This document shows positions 5,309 through 6,365 of a stretch of DNA of 6,365 bases, in pieces. The stretch comes from PWPR01 sp964497955 (GTDB lineage Bacteria > Bacillota > UBA994 > PWPR01), in contig CAZCFQ010000126.1 in NCBI GenBank assembly GCA_964497955.1, forward strand, positions 1 through 6,365, in the 5' to 3' direction. Position numbers and translations under genes: made by a program. Every line of letters starts with the position of its first letter. Positions within the stretch are counted from its first letter, which is position 1. The notes under the pieces are model-generated. The model was not told the origin of the DNA, did not search any database, and saw only the letters and a list, made by a program, of their open reading frames with translations.

Positions 5309-5911
5309 ATGCAGACTAGATTTGACTTTGTTAAAGAAAATAATAAATATGCTAAAGAAGTATCAATTAAGAATGTAACCAGTAGCTTTATGGAAGAGAA
5401 TATAGGCAAGGAACTAGCTTCTTTCCTCAAAGTGATAATAAGAAGCTTTAAACCTAGTCATATTTTAGAGTTGGGAACTGGTATAGGTTATGCTACAAGT
5501 GTAATATTAAACTCAACAAAAGATTATAATAGAGAGTTAATTTCAGTTGATTCAAATAAAAAAAAGTTAGCAAAAGCTAAAGAGAAGCTGGCTAACTTTG
5601 GATATTCTGATGTTAAATTAATTTGTGAAGATGCTATTGAATTTTTAAAGGAAAGTAATCAAAAATTTAATCTAATATTACTAGATTTAAATCCCTTCTA
5701 TTATATAGAGCTATTTTCTCATATAGTTTCACGCCAAAATTCAGGTGATATTTTGCTTATTCATGATGCATTAATACCTCAAATAGAAGGAGCTCCTAAT
5801 GAACTGAAAAGTATTATGACAAATTTTAACACATACATATCAAATCAAAATTCTTACAAGATACATAAGATTGCTTTAAATGATGGTTTTTGGTTTTGTA
5901 TCAAGAATTAA
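5309..5911 (+). CDS. SAM-dependent O-methyltransferase-like protein
   Basis: Class I (Rossmann-fold) methyltransferase of 200 residues, resembling the bacterial catechol/caffeoyl-CoA O-methyltransferase group. Motif I is ILELGTGIGYAT (52-63), the acidic end of strand 2 is Asp81 (LISVDSN), EDAIEFL (107-113) follows, and LILLDLNP (122-129) is motif IV. GDILLIHDAL (146-155) and NDGFWFCIKN at the end match the late strands. The metal site of this group (Asp, then Asp-Asn) is only partly kept: Asp126 and Asp153 remain, but the residue after Asp153 is Ala and the usual second Asp in IDAD is Asn128. The protein may therefore work without a divalent metal or on an unusual acceptor (inference). The ATG has AAGGGG 8 nt upstream (5295-5300). 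It is transcribed divergently from the reductase operon and its last 11 nt overlap the end of the deformylase gene on the other strand. Confidence 0.85.
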   Translation: MQTRFDFVKENNKYAKEVSIKNVTSSFMEENIGKELASFLKVIIRSFKPSHILELGTGIGYATSVILNSTKDYNRELISVDSNKKKLAKAKEKLANFGYSDVKLICEDAIEFLKESNQKFNLILLDLNPFYYIELFSHIVSRQNSGDILLIHDALIPQIEGAPNELKSIMTNFNTYISNQNSYKIHKIALNDGFWFCIKN

Positions 5912-6365
5912 CAAATTCCTCATTATATTCTGCTTTGGACCAAATATCCCTAATAGAGTTAACTCTATCTATTGCTAATAATCCATTAAGATGGTCAATT
6001 TCATGCTGAAGTAGTTCAGCCCAGTCACCACTAAATTGCTTGTGATGCACTTGGCCAGTCTCATCATAATATTTAACTTTAATTGATTTGCTTCTAAATA
6101 TGTTAACCATTATGTAAGGCATACTAAAACAATCATCAAACATTTTTTCTTTCTTTTGACTATAATATATTATTTCTGGATTAATAAAATACTTTGGATC
6201 ATTTCCGGTCATGTCAATACAAATAGCTTGTTTTAATAAGCCAATTTGTGGGGCAGCTATTCCACGACCAAAGCCATTTTTTGCTATAAAGTTATACAAA
6301 GTATCTTTTAGATTAATTAAAAGCTTTTTATCAGCATATTTATTACTCACTTCTATATTTTGTTT
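5901..6365 (-). CDS. def: Peptide deformylase, 5' end cut by window edge
   Basis: Metalloenzyme that removes the formyl group from the N-terminal methionine of new proteins. All three family motifs are present: GRGIAAPQ (motif 1, active-site Gln), DDCFS in place of the usual EGCLS with the metal-ligand Cys kept, and QHEIDH with both metal His and the catalytic Glu. The DDCFSMP form together with GFGRGIAAPQIG and the run WAELLQHEIDHLNGLLAIDR fits a divergent deformylase subgroup that I recall from Clostridia rather than the housekeeping type. A GTG at 6350 could be read as a start, but it has no ribosome site and would remove the first strand of the fold. The frame stays open to 6365, and the extra residues KQNIE run straight into VSNKYADK, matching the normal N-terminal pattern (L-K-x-s-x-x-V). 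The true start is therefore outside the window. Whether it deformylates proteins or a small formylated compound cannot be told. Confidence 0.88.
   Translation of the reverse strand, partial: KQNIEVSNKYADKKLLINLKDTLYNFIAKNGFGRGIAAPQIGLLKQAICIDMTGNDPKYFINPEIIYYSQKKEKMFDDCFSMPYIMVNIFRSKSIKVKYYDETGQVHHKQFSGDWAELLQHEIDHLNGLLAIDRVNSIRDIWSKAEYNEEFVNS

Noticed and set aside
5302..5319. Upstream ATG before the methyltransferase start
   Set aside because: Out of frame and stops after five codons; the ATG at 5309 has the proper spacing from AAGGGG.
5953..5968. Perfect 16-bp palindrome ATAGAGTTAACTCTAT
   Set aside because: Falls inside conserved deformylase coding sequence (DRVNSI); with no loop it is a poor RNA hairpin, and it has no U tract, so it is probably chance.
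1..6365. CRISPR, toxin-antitoxin, phage-defence or mobile element
   Set aside because: No regular repeats, transposase, integrase, small paired genes or attachment-like duplications were found on either strand.

Overview
The window is AT-rich throughout (roughly 30% G+C by eye). It is densely packed with short intergenic gaps, strong AGGAGG-type ribosome binding sites and rho-independent hairpins. Together with an aldo/keto reductase carrying two 4Fe-4S clusters, this suggests an anaerobic low-GC Bacillota, most likely a member of the Clostridia. That placement rests on protein style and composition, not on a marker gene. The gene content looks like ordinary chromosomal accessory metabolism. 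I see no mobile element, phage gene, CRISPR array, tRNA or rRNA.

Layout, left to right. (1) 1-829, minus: a DMT/EamA-family membrane exporter, open at the left window edge, with its own promoter at about 863-891. (2) 893-1471, minus: a membrane-anchored DUF4230 protein with its own promoter at 1506-1534. (3) 1543-1561: a strong terminator closing the next unit. (4) 1578-5160, minus: a four-gene run read from right to left, consisting of an aldo/keto reductase with a C-terminal dicluster ferredoxin module, a hairpin, a D-2-hydroxyacid dehydrogenase, an aminoglycoside-phosphotransferase-like small-molecule kinase, and a cyclophilin peptidyl-prolyl isomerase. The last three are packed with gaps of 1 and 3 nt, so translational coupling is likely. 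(5) 5161-5308: a divergent intergenic region with a very good promoter for the reductase, framed by a long inverted repeat, and a weaker promoter region for the rightward gene. (6) 5309-5911, plus: an O-methyltransferase-like SAM enzyme. (7) 5901-6365, minus: a peptide deformylase of the GFGRGIAAPQ subgroup, cut by the right window edge, whose 3' end overlaps the methyltransferase by 11 nt.

How the genes may work together: the reductase, dehydrogenase and kinase are all small-molecule enzymes acting on carbonyl or hydroxyl groups, so the run could be a short reduce-then-phosphorylate pathway with cyclophilin as a folding helper. No substrate can be read from the sequence. Two gene starts should differ from the longest simple call. 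The kinase most likely starts at 2984, not 3005. The deformylase continues past 6365, so an apparent GTG start at 6350 is an edge artefact. I found no convincing new system. The items most worth following up are the inverted repeat over the reductase promoter, the uncharacterised dehydrogenase-kinase pair, and the altered metal site of the methyltransferase.
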